Source: Pseudarthrobacter albicanus (lineage in GTDB: Bacteria; Actinomycetota; Actinomycetes; Actinomycetales; Micrococcaceae). From it: DNA of 64,000 bases. The notes under the pieces were generated by a model. It searched no databases and was not told the origin of the DNA. It saw only the letters and a list, made by a program, of their open reading frames with translations. The stretch spans positions 1-64,000 of the forward strand of contig NZ_JAGPOT010000046.1 of assembly GCF_018224015.1 (NCBI RefSeq), given 5' to 3'. Positions 62,701-64,000 of this stretch are shown here, piece after piece. Each line of letters opens with the position of its first letter. The first letter of the stretch is position 1. Position numbers and translations under genes: made by a program.

Positions 62701-63651
62701 TTAACCTTGGTACAGTCCTGCCGTGGCGGTGGCAACGTCCCGCATCACGGCCTGCGCCTCGAGCGGCCTTGTGACACGGAGGTTGGCACCGAATTGAAGC
62801 AGCTGACGCACGGCCTCCACCTGGTCGTAGACCACGGTGATCTCGACCCGGCCAGCGTCCAGTGGTTTACTGCCGGTGAGCCGGGAGCCCAGGATCCGCC
62901 GCGCGAGGTCGAGCCTGTCGTCCGCCAGCGTTGCGGTGACAGTGATGCCGTTGCGGTTCTCAACCGATGCGCTCAGGTGCCGGCTCACGCTGGCCAGCGA
63001 CTCACCCTGGCGCAGGGATCGGCCATCTGACAGGACCTCCCAACTCTGGACCCTTTCCAGCGAATACAGCCGCGGCGCGCCGTTGATATCGGCCACCAGG
63101 TACCAGCGGCCCGCCTTCGCAAGGAGACCGTACGGGTCAACTGTGCGCCATGAGGCGCCCCGCTCGGCGCTGCCCCGATAGAGTATCCGCAAACGTCGGC
63201 CGGTTTGCAGATCCCTGCCGAGGCCGGCGACGCCGGCACCGTGGGTCTCGGGGCTGAACCAGGGCATGTTATCCACGACGACCAACGCGGACAACGGCAA
63301 CAAGGAGTGACCGGCCCCTGGACGGCGCAACGCGAGCTTCCGGTGGGCGGTGCGCGTCGGTGCGTCGACGCCGAGCTGGCGTGCCTGCCCGGGGTCCAGA
63401 CCCAGCAGTTTCAAGGCATCGATCTCAGTCGGGCTGAATTTGGATACGTCAAGTTGCGACCCGGGCAGCAGAACCACGCCGCCGTAGCGGCCGCGCTCGG
63501 CGAACACCGGCACGTCGGCGTCGGCCAGGGTGGTCACGTCCCGCAGAACCGTCCGCACCGATACGTCCAACTCGTCAGCCAAGTCAGCAGCGGTCATGCG
63601 GTGACGGGTCTGGAGCAGCAACATCATCGAGAGCAGGCGCTGTGACTTCAT
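62701..63651 (-). CDS. WYL domain transcriptional regulator (YafY family)
   Basis: 316-residue regulator with an N-terminal helix-turn-helix (RLLSMMLLLQTRHRMTAADL, ADELDVSVRTVLRDVTTLAD), followed by GRYGGVVLLPG. A central WYL domain has GRDLQTGRRLRILYRGSAER, WRTVDPYGLLAKAGRWYLVA and RLYSLERVQSWEVL. The C-terminal WCX-like extension ends AQAVMRDVATATAGLYQG. The ATG at 63651 lies 91 bases from the divergent VOC gene, a common arrangement in which the regulator controls its neighbour; the ligand is unknown. Confidence 0.9.
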   Translation of the reverse strand: MKSQRLLSMMLLLQTRHRMTAADLADELDVSVRTVLRDVTTLADADVPVFAERGRYGGVVLLPGSQLDVSKFSPTEIDALKLLGLDPGQARQLGVDAPTRTAHRKLALRRPGAGHSLLPLSALVVVDNMPWFSPETHGAGVAGLGRDLQTGRRLRILYRGSAERGASWRTVDPYGLLAKAGRWYLVADINGAPRLYSLERVQSWEVLSDGRSLRQGESLASVSRHLSASVENRNGITVTATLADDRLDLARRILGSRLTGSKPLDAGRVEITVVYDQVEAVRQLLQFGANLRVTRPLEAQAVMRDVATATAGLYQG

Positions 63652-63742
63652 TTCATAATTATTGATCCATACCGGACATAGGGTGTCATGTATTGCTGTC
63701 AGGCTGGCTACGGCCAGAAAACCTCAACGCAGGAGCTTCCCC

Positions 63743-64000
63743 ATGACTACCCCGAACCTCTTCCTCATCTACGTCACAGACGTCGAGCGCGCCACGCGCT
63801 TCTACAGCGACCTGTTCGATATGGCGCCAGTCGCCGTCACACCCCGCTACGTCCCATTCGAGGTCGCCCCGGGCGTGTTTTTCGCCCTGTGGTCTGGCCG
63901 CGGCGACACCGTCACGGCGGCGACGCCCCGCACCAGCGAGGTGGGTCTCATGCTGTCGGGTTCAAAGGCGGCCGTGGACGACTGCTACACCAAATGGACG
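63743..64000 (+). CDS. VOC family protein, cut by the window end
   Basis: The first 86 codons of a glyoxalase-like gene. The ATG at 63743 follows AGGAGCTTCCCC and gives MTTPNLFLIYVTDVERATRF, YSDLFDMAPVAVTPRYVPFE, VAPGVFFALWSGRGDT. It is divergent from the WYL regulator, which probably controls it. The 3' end is outside the window. Confidence 0.85.
   Translation, partial: MTTPNLFLIYVTDVERATRFYSDLFDMAPVAVTPRYVPFEVAPGVFFALWSGRGDTVTAATPRTSEVGLMLSGSKAAVDDCYTKWT

Noticed and set aside
61573..63030. Plus-strand open frame of 485 codons
   Set aside because: Antisense to the SDR and WYL genes, both of which have clear motifs.

Overview
The window is high-GC DNA from an actinobacterium. Gene content and protein sequences fit the Micrococcaceae (Arthrobacter/Pseudarthrobacter type). 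Supporting signs are the CIRCE-hrcA-dnaJ-rsmE-phoH-ybeY-CNNM-era order, a cytochrome bc1-aa3 supercomplex locus, DUF3097, DUF3043 and DUF3054 proteins, and several promoters placed so that translation would start at or next to the first base of the mRNA (leaderless).

1-16 kb is a conserved housekeeping block. It holds DUF3097, the HrcA/DnaJ heat-shock pair behind a near-perfect CIRCE operator, rRNA methyltransferase RsmE, a GerMN/Gmad2-type lipoprotein, PhoH, YbeY, a CNNM/CBS membrane protein, Era, an LCP cell-wall ligase, an M13 peptidase, leuA with a short Leu-rich leader peptide, and RecO. 16-25 kb holds UppS, an M24 peptidase beside an N-terminally truncated DUF1537 kinase, an alpha/beta hydrolase, PyrD, DUF3043 and an M20 dipeptidase. 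25-36 kb is respiration: ErpA, CtaC-CtaD-CtaF, then HPr and a DasR-like GntR regulator sharing a promoter region that carries a dre-like operator, then QcrB-QcrA-QcrC-CtaE reading the other way, followed by TrpD and an Lrp-type ligand-binding protein.

36-50 kb is more accessory. Remnants of lysE and phnB-like genes mark a deletion scar. An unfamiliar cluster follows: an orphan histidine kinase, a large secreted protein with PKD-like domains, a small anchored protein, a regulator joining SARP/BTAD, receiver and LuxR domains with its own kinase, a Tat-exported multicopper oxidase and a small signal peptidase I. An EF-G-like GTPase and small proteins come next. 50.6-57.9 kb is a polyol (mannitol/sorbitol type) uptake and catabolism locus with IclR and AraC regulators, a binding protein, two permeases, a polyol dehydrogenase, a PfkB kinase and the first 37 codons of a mannitol dehydrogenase. 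One permease has lost its middle, the kinase is frameshifted, and the mannitol dehydrogenase ends abruptly at about 57,866.

Right of that breakpoint the DNA is a mosaic of transferred and decayed pieces. It contains a two-gene module of unknown function whose proteins share an N-terminal FSGRxNPxW domain, a fragment resembling the N-terminus of LodA-type quinoprotein oxidases, a broken alpha/beta hydrolase, the C-terminus of a Tn3-family transposase, a VOC protein, a broken AAA ATPase tail, an SDR oxidoreductase, and a WYL regulator divergent from a VOC gene that runs off the end. No rRNA, tRNA, CRISPR array or intact mobile element was recognised.
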